A DNA stretch of 37,544 bases, from NCBI GenBank assembly GCA_003427395.1, contig BFEA01000075.1, positions 703,096 to 740,639 of the forward strand. Reading direction: 5' to 3'. Below are positions 11,574 to 24,398 of this stretch, one piece after another. A program made the translations under genes and the position numbers. The notes below the pieces were generated by a model. That model was not told the origin of the DNA. It did no database searches and was given only the letters and a program-made list of their open reading frames with translations. Within the stretch, counting starts at the first letter, position 1. The number at the start of each line of letters is the position of its first letter. The stretch comes from Chara braunii (Eukaryota > Streptophyta > Charophyceae > Charales > Characeae).

Positions 11574-14500
11574 CATACAACGGGAAGCCAAAGGCAATTT
11601 GGTTATTATTCTTGAGTGTGTGTGAAAAGCAAACATGCACAGACGATCGCAATGAATACGAACGCGGGTAGAAGTCCTTGAAAACAACATGAACTTATTA
11701 GAAAAGCAGAGCCCCCGCTACTTCTCGCCCCCTTTCATCGTCCCCAAACTCATGCCCTTTTCTTCCTACCAACCCATTCCGGAGCAACCTCCGGTGCCAT
11801 GCCATCAAAGAGGACAAAACTATCGTAGTGATGCTATTAATAGTCTACATCTTCCTCCTAACAACAATCGACTACTGCTGCCGCCAATTTCCACATGGCA
11901 TCATGCGTCCGTGAAAAATTGTGCAGCGCCGTCCCGAAGAGCTCATCCGGGTAATCCTTGGCCCGGTACTCCCAGCGGACGGTCAGGACCTGTTTTGGAA
12001 TCCGTGTCCGAATCGTAGTGTTTCTGTCAATGCGGTGGAACCAGCCGGTAATCCCCGCCAGCTTTTGCTTACCACTGGACGAGGACAAAAAATCCTGAAC
12101 AGTTCTGAAAATTGTCTCACTGGTAGTCCACATGGTCGATTCATTTTTGGTCACCTGCGCACTTCCCAGAAAGGGAAAACTGTCTCTGACCTCCATCCTG
12201 CACCCCCAAAAATCCCAGACACCTGTCTTTTCATCGGTCCTCTTGAGGGTAAGGGCCTTAGGATAGCACTTCTCGAATTTTCTTCGAATCCTGTTGACCT
12301 TTCCAATGGAGTCCGGATTATTCTTGAGTGGACCAGAAGTCATTTTTCATCATTTTGTGGTGGACTTGGAAAAGTCACTCTTACTTCTCTAAGTTCAGAT
12401 GGACTGAGCTTCCGGAGTCACTGCTATAAATCAGTCCTCCTGCCCCCTTTCATCCAACCAGTACACGGCCCCAGCTGCTTGGTGAAAAAGAACTCGTAGC
12501 CGACCCAAAAAAGTCAGGGCAAAAGTCGTCGCCGGGTCAGCATTGATATTTCCATCGGCAGGCAGCCTTTTTTTTTGGTCGCGTTTCCGGCCTCCGAAAG
12601 GGGCGCAGGGCCGATGTACGACGTGTACTGGTGGTGCCGAGGCCGAGAAGAACTGCGTGCCGAGCTTTGCTGAAGCGCCCGCGCGACTCTTTTTTTCTTT
12701 TTTGTTTTGACTTGCGCCGCCAGGCATTGTGGTACCGGTGGCGCCCGGCCTCCAAAGAATGGGGTGCATGGTATATCTGTGTTGCCTGTGAAAGGTAGTG
12801 GCGGCTTAAACCACCAGTACTTGGCCCATACATCAGACGTGGGCATTTCACGTTAACGTGCCGCAGCTTTCAGGGCTCGGCCTCCAGAGCAAAATGGCTG
12901 GCGGCGCCAGCCAAACGGTGGTCGCACTGGCTCGTTTTTTCTTTTTTTTTTTGGATTGCACTGCGGAGGGCTTTTTCGGGGTCGGAGAAAAGTGCCTTAG
13001 AAGCACTGGCAGCAGCTTAAACCAACACTTCCTCTGATGCTTTGAAAATGCGCAACTTCGCACCCACGGCTGGTTGCAGGGTGGGCCGGTAGGCTTGGCT
13101 GCGGGCTGTTGGCAGCTTTTAAAAAGAACGTTGGGTGTGCCGACTTTGGTCTTTTGTGCTCAGGATAATTTTTTAGAAAACTATTAAAGTAAAGAAAGTT
13201 TCTTTATGGCAGAAAAATTGCGGACTCACCTTTTTTTCCTTCTTTCTTTGTTTCTTTTTTTTTTTGGTAGTGGATCACATATTAACCTGATCAGAACAGA
13301 TACAGTGCAGTTGATCTATTTTTAGCCAAAAGGCCGCTGCTACCAGTTCAACCCACATTTTTTTGGTTCAGTGGGCCAGTCTCGGGAAAAAAAAACGGCC
13401 GGCTTGGTAAACCGTAAAAGTTGAAATAGCATCGGGGGAAGTGGTGGAGACTAAGCGGCATTGGGCCGCAGAGGGAGGGCCATGGGCTGCTGCCGTCTGG
13501 ATACGAAATCAACTTTCCCCCCCCCCCCCCTCCCCCCTTGAGGCTGTGCGATTGGTCGAATCAACGAGTGGAGGTTCAAGTTAGCGCCGGGGAGCAGTGG
13601 TGGATTAAGCAGCATTGGCCACAGGGGGAGGGCTGTCGGCTGCTCCGCACAGATACGAAGTCAACGTTTTTGGTATCAAGGCTGTCCGATACATTGCAAC
13701 TAACTGTACTTCCATGTGCGCCAAATAACGCGAGTGCAGCATTTGGCTGTGGGTCGAATAACACAACCCACGGGCAAATGCTGCACTCGCGTTATTCGGC
13801 GCGCATGAAAGTACAGCTAGTTGCAATGCATCGGACACCCTTGATACCAAAAACGTTGACTTCGTATCTGTGCGGGTCAACCAGCAAGCTACTAGTTATT
13901 CTCTGTTGGCCGATTTCGGGCCTGCCTGTCTTTCTTCCTGACATGCTTAGTCGTCGATTTTGGGCGTGCCTGTCTTTCTTGCTGACATGGTCATGCATTT
14001 GGCTTTGTGGCTGGGCGATGTGCATGTTGTTGATCGTGTTATCAGTCAGGAAAGACGTCTGTCATCCGGTCGTTGATTAAGCACTATACGAAGCAGAACA
14101 TGTCCGATGTCAAGGGGCCGATCACCATTGTATCGGGGAAGAAACGGCGGCTGCAATTCCTCGAGTGCGCCAACGATCTTAATGCCATGATTGATGCGGC
14201 AAAGGTTGCAGATCTCGTGTTGCTGCTCATCGACGGTAGCTTCGGCTTTGAGATGGTAAGGAAGCTTCTCGTCACCCCTAACAAGTCCACAAAGTCAACA
14301 AAGCCAGCCAACAAAGTCAAATGAAGCTTCTCTTCACCCGTACGAAGTCAACAAAGTCAACAAAATCTACAAGTCAACAAAGTCAACAACAAAGTCAACA
14401 AATCCAACAAAGTCAACAAATCTAACAAAGTCAACAAATCTAACAAAGTCAAATGCCCTTAACAAAGTCAAATACCCTTAACAAAGTCAAATGCCCTTAA

Positions 14501-15604
14501 CAAAGGGAAATGCAGTTAACAAAGGGAAATGCAGTTGACCATGCCGACAAAGTCAACAAGTCATTGAGTCAACAAGTCAACAAATCCATCAAAGCCAAAC
14601 ACAGTTCGCCAAGCCTGTATAGTTGTGGGGATCTGCTTGTATGTGGCCTTATCTGTAGGCCGCATATGGATAAGGCCACCTCCAAACGTGTTTGTGATGT
14701 ATTTACTATCTAGCTAGCAAAATAAGATTATCCTGTCAAAGAGCACATTGTGTTGTACTGTTCCACCTGGCAGCCGTTCCCCCCCCCCGATCTGTATTAC
14801 GTACGATTTTTGCTGTTTTGGGGCCTTTTGGGGGGGGGCATTCGGATGCTATTTTGGCGTGTTTGGACGGAAAGGTGAGGGTGACGTGCTGGCAAAAAGG
14901 GAAAAAACAAGCGCAGAGGGGGGGGGTGTTGTACTTGAACCGCCTGCTGCATGTCATGAGATATGAAGAAGAAAACAAAGAAATTGAACCCAGGATCTCC
15001 TCACGGTTAGGGTTGTACTTGCTGAGATGGTATTGTTTCAAAAAAAAAAAAGGAAAAGGAAAAAAAAGGCCATTGTAAAGAACTCTGTCAACATTTTTTT
15101 TTTTTTTTTTTCTCTAACAGGAAACAAAGCAAGGCATTGTGTCTGAGAAAAATAATATTTACTCAGTTTTACTGTCTTTGTTCCTTCTGTGTCAAACAGG
15201 AAACATTTGAATTCTTGAACATTCTTCAACTTCACGGCTTCCCGAAGGTGATGGGAGTGTTGACACACCTCGATCATTTCAAGGACGCAAAGAAATTGCG
15301 CAAAACAAAGAAACGGTTGAAGCATCGTTTCTGGACGGAGATCTACGAGGGTGCGAAGCTATTCTACATCAGCGGAATGGTTCATGGAAAGTACGTTGAC
15401 TCTTCCTTCTTCTGTCCTGTCTTTGTTCACCATTCTTTGTTCTTCAACCATGCATAGCTTTCTTCTCCACGTCTCTCTCGCTCTCTCGCTCTGTGCCTGA
15501 GTCTTTCTCTCCCTCTGTGCAATCTCTTCCTGCTTCCTTATTCTCTCCTCTCCTCGTCTTGTTCCCATCCATTGCTCTTCGGCCACGCACTGGCTTCCTT
15601 CTCC

Positions 15605-15693
<89 letters not shown>

Positions 15694-17980
15694 CGTGTCT
15701 GTTTGGCTGTCTGTCGCTCTCTCCTCCCGTGTCTGTCTGTCTCTGTGTGTGTCTCTCTCTCAATCTCCCTCCCTCCCCGTGTCTGTTTGTCTCTCTCTCG
15801 CTCTGTGTGCAATCCCTTCGTCTTCGAGTCAGATGGCAGTCAATTCTCCTCCCTTGGCATTCTGTTGGCCCCTTTCTTTTTTCTTCCTTGGACACTCTGT
15901 TATAGGCATGTTTTGTTTGCGAATTCTCTTTTCTGAGTTTCTCTACATTATATTCTGGTCGCTTTCTACAGTATATCTATCTGCAGACCAGAGTCCCAAA
16001 GTTTGTGGAAAAAGGGGCGTCCCTAGCCACGCCCTCTTTCTGCTTGTTGTTTGTCATCTCACCCACCCACCCGCCCACCCACCCAGCAACGAAGCCTGAG
16101 TGGTTAGCAACTTGGCACACATTGTTCTGCATTTTTTTTTGTTGTTGGGGCTGAATACCATTTATAACACCCTTTACAAAGTATTTATTATGTTCGTCTT
16201 CTGTCCTTTTACCAGGTACTCAAACCGGGATGTTCTGAACCTTGCAAGATTTATCTCTGTGGCGAAGTTCCGGCCATTGGTGTGGCGTTCTAGCCATCCC
16301 TACATGCTTGCAGATCGTATGGAGGATGTGACCGACCCAGAGGACATACGAGTGAACCCCAAATGCGACAGGAATGTGACAGTCTATGGCTATTTGCGCG
16401 GCTGCAACCTCAAGCAAAATGCGAAGGTGGGTGAGAACACCGAGAAGTGAGATGCACAAGCAAGATTACAGGAGGTGTCGAATCTCAACAAATCAATGAA
16501 GATGAAAATGATAAGACTACTCAATATTCCCGAGCTTTTCATTTTCGTCATGTGACCACCTTTCCTGCTGGCTGGCCTTTTTTCACAACCTTCTTCCCTA
16601 GCCATTGCTGACCTTCCCTTACCGTCTTCACCCGAAAAGAATGTGCCGTACTTATGCCTGCATTTGTGGCAAGTTTCAGTCTAGGTACAGCAATAATTAC
16701 CGTATGTTTCTGCTCGGGAGAAGACGGTAGCCTTTCCTGACCTTTCCTCATCACCTTTTCCACGTTCTCTGACGGACCTGTCCTTTCCTACTGTCTTCAC
16801 CCGAAAAGAACGTACCGTAATTATGCCTGCATTTGTGGCAACTTTCAGTCTAGGTACAGCAATTTGGGTAATAATCATAAGACGATAAGATTGAGTGTAG
16901 TACCTGTTCTGATTGATCAGCTTAATATCTGATTCGTGGTCCTCCAAAGGCCCCGGCAAAATCAAATCAAATAAAAAAAGTTTCTTTTTTCGGGACATCC
17001 GTTTAAATTGGAACGATTCAGAGAAGATTCGCATGGCCCCTGTGCATGGATGACATGCATACGTCGAGAAATGGCCCCCCCCCCAAAAAAAAAAAACGTT
17101 TCTTAGAGTTTATGATCTTGTTTCTGGCGGACAGTCAATTGCACATTGGTCGTGGGTGTCGCGTCAACTCTTGCGATGGACTGTTTTGCGTATGGTGAAA
17201 CCGGACAAAGGTAACTCTTTCCGGTTGCCTGTCCCACTTGCTTCGCATGTGGTTCTTTGCAGGTTGATGTGTTCGATAACAGGTCAGATGTAACTCAGCA
17301 GCTGAGATTGCAATTGCTTACTCACCAGCTGGCCTAGCAGTGGCTTTGCTACAGTTATTGCGAAACAAATGAACGCACCTTGTTTCGCAATAACTGTAGC
17401 AATTCCTTGGAATGTTGACCGGTTGTTGTGGGGATTTCTATTAATGTTTTGTTTGTTTGTTTGTTTGTTTGTTTGCTTTTTGCTTGGTCCTTGTTCAAAT
17501 TCTTGTGCTTTCCGTATTTACTGTGAGCTTTCTTGTGTTTGCTAGCTGTGCTTTTTTTCTTTCTTCCGGCACCTTGTTCGTGGCCTTTGTCATGTAGTTC
17601 ACCTTGCTGTTTCGCATTTCTAGTTTTTTGTTTGTGCTTCTGTTGTTTTTGCTTGCATTTTCGATCATTTGGGCTGACAACGACGACAGCATTTTAAGTT
17701 CCAGCTGTGACATCTTACACATTTTTTTTCTCCCGGTTGGAGTAACTGGTGTGCTGCGCAGCTTGCCTATTGAGTACCCCCTTACAGGGAATTGTTACAG
17801 GGAATTATGTATGCACTGGGTGTGTCCGTCTCTCGGGGTATTGAGCACCTCTCTCTCTTTCTCCCACCTCCCCCCCCCCCCCTCTCCTTCCTCTCTGTGT
17901 TCTGTATTAGCTATACATAACACTGCAATAAAGGGGTGATTGTGAGAGACTTTTCCTTCGGATTTTCACCAACTCATCAG

Positions 17981-18054
<74 letters not shown>

Positions 18055-18646
18055 GTTTCTTTGCAGATCCACATTGCTGGTGTAGGCGATTGCCGTGTTG
18101 CAGAGATGATGGCGTTGCCTGACCCATGCCCTCTGCCATCCGAACTGAAAAAGAGGAAGCTGAACGAAAAGGAAAAGCTGCTGTATGCACCCATGTCTGA
18201 TGTGGGAGAGATGCTTTATGACAAGGATGCTATCTACATTAACATTCAAGACCATCTCGTGCAATTCTCTAAGAAAGAGATGGATGAGAAGACTGCCGAT
18301 GATGGAGTCAAACACCAAGAGGGTGCTGAAACAAAGGATAAAGCCACAGGTATGGCGTGCGAATGCATCATTTTTGACATTAAGGAACGCGTATCTAGGG
18401 GCGTACACACTCCTGAACTACCTAGGAAGTAGCCGATCCAGTCCAAAAGGTCTTAGTCTCAAGTATGCCCCAAGTTGGCCTGAAGGCAATCAGTGGAGGG
18501 GCAGAGATAGTAGAAGAAAAGGGCAGACACAGGACTGACTCTGACTGGTCACTGGTCGGCAGATGGGTTGTTCGGAGGGCATGGTAGGCAAAGAGGGAGC
18601 AGTTATAATTCGCATCAAATCATCGATGGGAAATTGCACAAGAGGA

Positions 18647-18688
<42 letters not shown>

Positions 18689-21600
18689 CCGGGGTAAGGA
18701 TGGAGTGTACATCAAACTCCATTTCTCCTCTCCTCACTTCCCCTCCCTCCTGAACTCCCCCCAAACATACATGCACACACAAAACACATCGAACAAAACA
18801 GGTCGAAGGCATCAAAGGAGAGATGATGAAGACAATTTGACAAAGTAATAATCGAACAAAACAGGTCGAAGGCATCAAAGGAGAGATGATGAAGACAATT
18901 AATTTGACAAAGTAATGTGGGTGCAAGTCCGGAAAAAGGTGTATGCAATTGGACGAGCGAACAAATAATACTGACACCAAGGATTGGAGATGGGCATTGT
19001 GGAAAAAATCACATTGAGGGATAAGCATTGTGGATCCGAACTTCAGCAAGAAAGAACCAGGTTGAGGTCCTATACATCCTCTACGTCCAGATGCAGTATG
19101 TCCCATCTGTGCGTGCGGGCGCTAAAGCGAATGTGCACTTAACTGTGATGGTGAACGCCCCACAATCGTCATGGCATGCAACCGGCATGCCCTCTGTCGT
19201 GCAGGCTTCAGAGGTATGGTTAATGCTAGCCGCCCTGGCTCCTGCTGTGACGAAGTTGCTTACCTGAATGGTTTTCGTCCTGTAGATCAGCGGAGGGGCT
19301 GCTACCATCGCCCACATCCTTATGACAGTTGTCCTATCTGTCGTGAGGGTCTTACTTAGACGTACCTTGCACCCTGACAAAAATGTGCAGGTGCGCTGAA
19401 AAGAGTGTACAAGAATGTGCAAAGGTGGGGAACCCTTCACTAAAACTGCAAAACAGTGAAGAATGCAGTAAAAGAAGAACAAAAGTTTGTGCCATTTTAC
19501 TTTGTTTGTACCCTGCACCCTAACACCCTCAAAGGAAAAGTCCGAAGGGTGAAAATGAGAATGAAAAATGAAGAAGTGCAGGTGTGCTGAAAACCGAACG
19601 TGGTAGACTCTTCACCAAAACTGCAAAACTGTGAAAGAAAGAAGAATGCAGCAAAAGAAAGAAGATATTTGTGTCTTTTTTATTAATTATATATTTTTTA
19701 TTTTTTTCTCCCTCTGCCTATCAGTTTTCCTTTTCTGCTCCGCCCTTCCTTGTGTTTAACACCTCTTCCTTCACTCTGCCTCTTTCCCATAGCGTGCAAG
19801 TGGGCTGTTATGGCATACGGGGATGGGGGCAGCTCGCGCTCAACTTCATCAACGTGGCAAGCCTTGTACGTTAGAGGCACGCTGGAGGCGGCGCTAAGAA
19901 GACTGAGAAACTGAATGATTTCAATGTGTCTTTGTTTTTTATTTTTATCCCTTGTTCAGTGTAATTTTTTTTTTGTAAAAACACTGAAAGGAATAAGAAT
20001 ACAGTGAAACAAGGAATACGAGGACACTGTTTTCTGTCATTCTGGTTTGTCTGTCTCTTTGCCTGTCTGTCCTTTCATTTTTCTTTTCTTCGCTCATCTT
20101 ATTTCTTCTTCTACTTCACATGCTTACGCTCTTAGTCAATAGTTCTGTGACAATATATATATAATATAATTTGCATGCAGCCTGTCCTCATCTACTGTCT
20201 ATCAAGGTTAGCAGCAGTAGAACCTTTGCTGTCCTTTCCTCCCTTCCCCCCCCTGAAGGCCCAGAAGACCTCTTCCCCCACTTTCTGGCACACGCTTCCC
20301 GCTTGACTCCCTGTTCACTCCTTTCCCTCAACGCATGTACACACTGATAGTTCGAACTTCGAAGTTTGTAGGACTAAGATTAGATCATGGAGAGTGGCAT
20401 AGTGTATTCCAAGTCTAGTTGACATCGTAGATTCGAGCCTGAGAGCATTCAACGTTTCTTGTTTTGAAATAGTTAAGCAAGATGCATGAAAATGGTGCTG
20501 CTGATGAAACCAAATCAAACGTGATATAATGAAGGCAAAATGATTTGGACTCTGATAGGCTGCGGAGGGTCGAGTAGAAAGCAATTATTAGTATTCACAG
20601 CAAGGAAAATTTAACAGTGGGAGTGATGGAGCTTAACATCAGCAACAAGCATGATGGTTGCTATGAGTTCTTAAACCACTAGTACCTTTGGCGTCCGGTT
20701 TTGACAAGTCCTGGCCAGTACCCGAACTTTCAGGAGGCCGAGCCCGACGTTGATCAATTTGATCGGCGGCCGTCGTTTCGTTTCGGCCTCCTGAAAGGTC
20801 GGAGGCCGAGTATTTTCGAACCGACAAAGGTACTGGTAGTTTAATACTTTTCTTTCACATGGCATGGCCTCTCCTGGCCTGGTGCTGCTCATCCAAGATG
20901 TGCAGCATCACCTTGCCATTGTATTTCTCGTTTCGAGCCCAGCTTTTTATAAGCAGTTGTGTTTGTTGCTGCTGCTGTTCCATGGTATAATTTATTAATT
21001 TCAACTTTCGAATCCTGACGACTTGTACACTTGCTGCAGGAGAGTTCTGATGTTTTTTTTGGCAGGGACTGAAGACGTTGCCGCTGCTTTGTCTCTTGTT
21101 TGGCAGGCACGAAGGATGTTGGTGAGGTGATGGTTCGGACGCTGCAAGACACAAAGTATACAATAGATGAAAAGCTTAGGCAGAGCAACATCCAGCTGCT
21201 TCCGGGCATGACTCTGTCTAACCTTGCACCAGAGAATGGCACAGATCGTGAAAGTGATGGTGAGGAGAGTGAAGAGGGTAGTGAGGAGAGAAGTGGGGAC
21301 GATCTGGAGGAAGGTGCCAACAGCGAGGAGGGAGAGGAGGAGGAAGAGGAGAAGGAGGGAGAGGAAGAGGAGGAGGAGGAGGGGGAGGAGGAGGAGGAGG
21401 AGAAGATGGATAAGAAGAGTAAGAAGGTTGAAAGGGAAAGCAAAGGTGACCACATGAATGGGATGGGGAAAAGTGGCAAAGGAGACGGTTCAACTGGGGT
21501 CATGGGGAGGGTGTCAGAGGAAATTGTCCAATCGGGGGGGCGGATGAGAAGGAGAGCTGTATTTAGCGACAAGAAGGCTGAAACCGATGGCATGAAAGGG

Positions 21601-23169
21601 ACCGACGATTCCAGTAAAAAGGAAAACCGAGACGGCAAGGATCAATCAAGAGAGCAACTGAAATTTGACGGATCCAGCGATGAAAGTGACAGTGATGAAG
21701 ACAGTGAAGATGATGAAGCCCAGAAACAGGAAGTAGAAGATGATGCAAATAATGAGGAGGAGGAGGACGAGGAGGAAGAGGAAGAAGAAGATGACGATGA
21801 GGGGGAAGAAGAGGAAGAGGAGGAAGAAGAGGACGAAGAGGAAGATGATGATGATGAGGAGGAGGAGGACGAGGAGGAAGACAAGGATGAGGAGGAGGAC
21901 GTTAAGGATGCAAAAACCAAAAATGCGCATCGGCGGATGCAGCGGTCTGTTGGAAAGGAGGAGGAAGAGGAGGAGGAATCTGATGAAGAAAATGATCTAA
22001 TCACAAGAAAGAGGATTGAACAAGCAGCGGAGGAACGCTTGAAGCTCTCAGATACAGATGAACCAGGACATGATGAAGGTATAATTCCCAGCCTGCAGCC
22101 CGTTGATTGCTGCATCCTGTGTTTCTCGATGAATTCCTGCTGATGATTTGGGTGTGTGATATTATATTATGTTGTAGGCTACGTATTACGTAACACATTG
22201 CATGGAATGTGCATTTGTATTCTGTGTAACACATTGCACGCAATGTTCGTTGGTACTCTGCGTACAAAGTCCATATGTTAACCCCCCCCGCACCCAGATG
22301 ATTCTGTTCAATGTCATAAATCCTCCCAGTCCGAGGCGACTCCCTTGTACACCGTGGGCGAGGTGGAGTGTGTCTCCCCAGCACTACGCCCAGTCCTGAA
22401 AAAAACAAAAATAGGTTGTGATGTTTCGTATTGTCACACTCGATACGACCCCCTGCACCCCTGCCCCACACCCCTATTCATAGATCTATAGTCCACAGAT
22501 CTGTACATAGATCTGTTCAGAGATCGATCTACATATCTTTACACAGATCTGTGGCTAGTGGTGGGGTGCTTTTGGGAAAGGGTGAATAGCTCAGCATGGT
22601 CATGGAAAGCGCTGGAACAACAGAAGTTTCCTTGCCGAAAACATTTTTGACTCGACCATGCCCCACTTTCCTTTCCCTGTGGTTACTACGGGACCAGCAG
22701 GCACCACTTTTTTCCTTGCCGTGCGGTTTCTGGGAGCAGCAAGCACTGTAACTTCACGGGAGAACAAGACACGGTCACTGTAACCAAGAGGCAAGTAAAG
22801 CAGGGCATTGCCACCCATGCAGACACCCGGACTGCGCAGAGCATGGTTCAAATCAACAGGACAAAGGTGAGTAGCAAAGCAGGATGAGAGTGAAGGCTGG
22901 GCCAATGAAAGCTTCCTTTGCAAGGAATCCTTGCACGTGTAAGCAAAGCAGGATGAGAGTGAGGCAGGACCCATCCGCTGAACACTGTGTTACGGTTACA
23001 GTTCATCTGACTTTTGGCACTTTTCTCTATTAGTCCCTTTCTCTCTTTTGGACATTTATCTTCTCTGATAAGCTTATTTGAAGAGCTTAATGCAGTAAAC
23101 GGTCTGATGAAGGAGCTTCTGAATGCATTTATGGGAAGCAGCAGCCCATCAAATCCTGAGCATCATGAC

Positions 23170-23209
<40 letters not shown>

Positions 23210-24308
23210 GTGATGATGATCGTGATGACGATCGTGATTATCGCCCTCATTTACACTTGATGATGACGCAGTCAACGGTCTGTGATGATGTAGGTGGAGG
23301 CCAAGGGATAAGCAACCGGTGGAAGGAGGGACTGGTGGAGAAATCGGCAAACACATTCGCCAAGAAGGTATGCTCTCTTTCTAGTGGTTAAAGCACTCAG
23401 TGTCTGTTTGGTTGAGAGAAGAATGCCAAATTTCATTTTTTGTAGTTCCAAACTTCAAACTGTAAATTTTTTTTTTTTTTTTAAAGAAGTATGTAATATC
23501 TTGGTTCTTGGAGACTTTGCAACACTTGCCAGAGATTTAAGGACAATCCTCAAGGCTGGCAATTGCACAATAGGCCAAGGCTGATGTCATCGACTGTGTC
23601 CTGACCTGCAGCCTGCAGTCCTTGAACCTGCCTGCCAGGCCCCAGCCTCTAAACCTGTCTTCTCAACAACCGTAGGGTCAAGCCCCCCCCTGGTACCCCT
23701 ACCCCGGGTTCCGGGTCTCTTGCCGCTGGTCCTTGAAACCTGTGGTCCAGAATGGAGACTCCATTCAAGTGAAACCTCCCCGCAGGTGTTCAATGTTCAT
23801 GCCTCGGCCTCTGACATTGTAGCCTGCTCTGAATGAGAAGAGCTCCATTCGAGTGGTGTCTCCATTTCAACTTACTTTGACGTGGATGGAAAAGAGTAGA
23901 TCCTCGCATGAGAAGGAGACGGGAAAGCTGCACTTCGCCCAATCCTTGAATCCTGCCTCTGTCCTAGTATGGCAGGAAGCATATCCTTCTGTGCTTGAGA
24001 TTGAACTCTTCTTTCTGAACCTTCAGGTGAGGCAGGCGTTGCGCTTGTTTGACATCCGTAAGGACATAGCCTGATAGAGTCCTTGGACCATATCTTGCTG
24101 GCCGGCACGTGCTACATATCCACAGACTGATAGCCGGAAAGTCCTGTATGTCTACCCGTAACGGCTATCCCGTTTGCCTCACACACTGCATCTTCCTGCT
24201 TTCCCTGCCCACTTCCCAGCTCCTCTGAAGTCATCCCACCCTCATGAAATGAAGGACCGAGTGCAGCTTGATTCTGTTGTCCCTACAGGGGGGGGAGCAG
24301 GGGGGGGT

Positions 24309-24398
<90 letters not shown>

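Larger units (their letters stand above)
9812..14045 (+). other. BMS1 intron 2
   Basis: This 4234-nt intron splits the P-loop codons. It contains a CT-rich minisatellite (10040-10272), an AT-rich stretch (10430-10560), T homopolymers (11536-11570), an unexplained minus-strand open frame (11858-12343), a repeat family at about 12560-13130 that recurs near 32580-32930, a minus-strand U2 fragment and a foldback element. No conserved exon is hidden here: exons 2 and 3 join directly in the P-loop. Confidence 0.85.
16427..18066 (+). other. BMS1 intron 5
   Basis: A 1640-nt intron containing two MITE copies, a U2-U6 snRNA pseudogene, a perfect 23-bp hairpin, TTTG repeats (17445-17475) and a (GT)n tract at 17983-18056 close to the acceptor. 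Confidence 0.85.
18350..21106 (+). other. BMS1 intron 6
   Basis: A 2757-nt intron. It holds a 37-nt G homopolymer (18650-18686), a 63-bp tandem duplication (18788-18916), diverged repeats with GTGCAGGTG(C/T)GCTGAAAA near 19386 and 19577, the source of the sequence copied at 8958-9196 (20057-20295), and a MITE at 20671-20844. The stretch 19020-19370 has open frames on both strands that I cannot assign. Confidence 0.8.

Noticed and set aside
16980-17083. Functional U6 snRNA gene
   Set aside because: The ACAGAGA box and AGC triad are altered, the 5' stem is broken, the 3' end is an A-run instead of a T-run, and no plant upstream sequence element is seen.
19028-19518. Coding exon in intron 6
   Set aside because: Frames on both strands are open for 80-145 codons, but none matches BMS1 or a family I recognise, and exons 6 and 7 join in phase without it.
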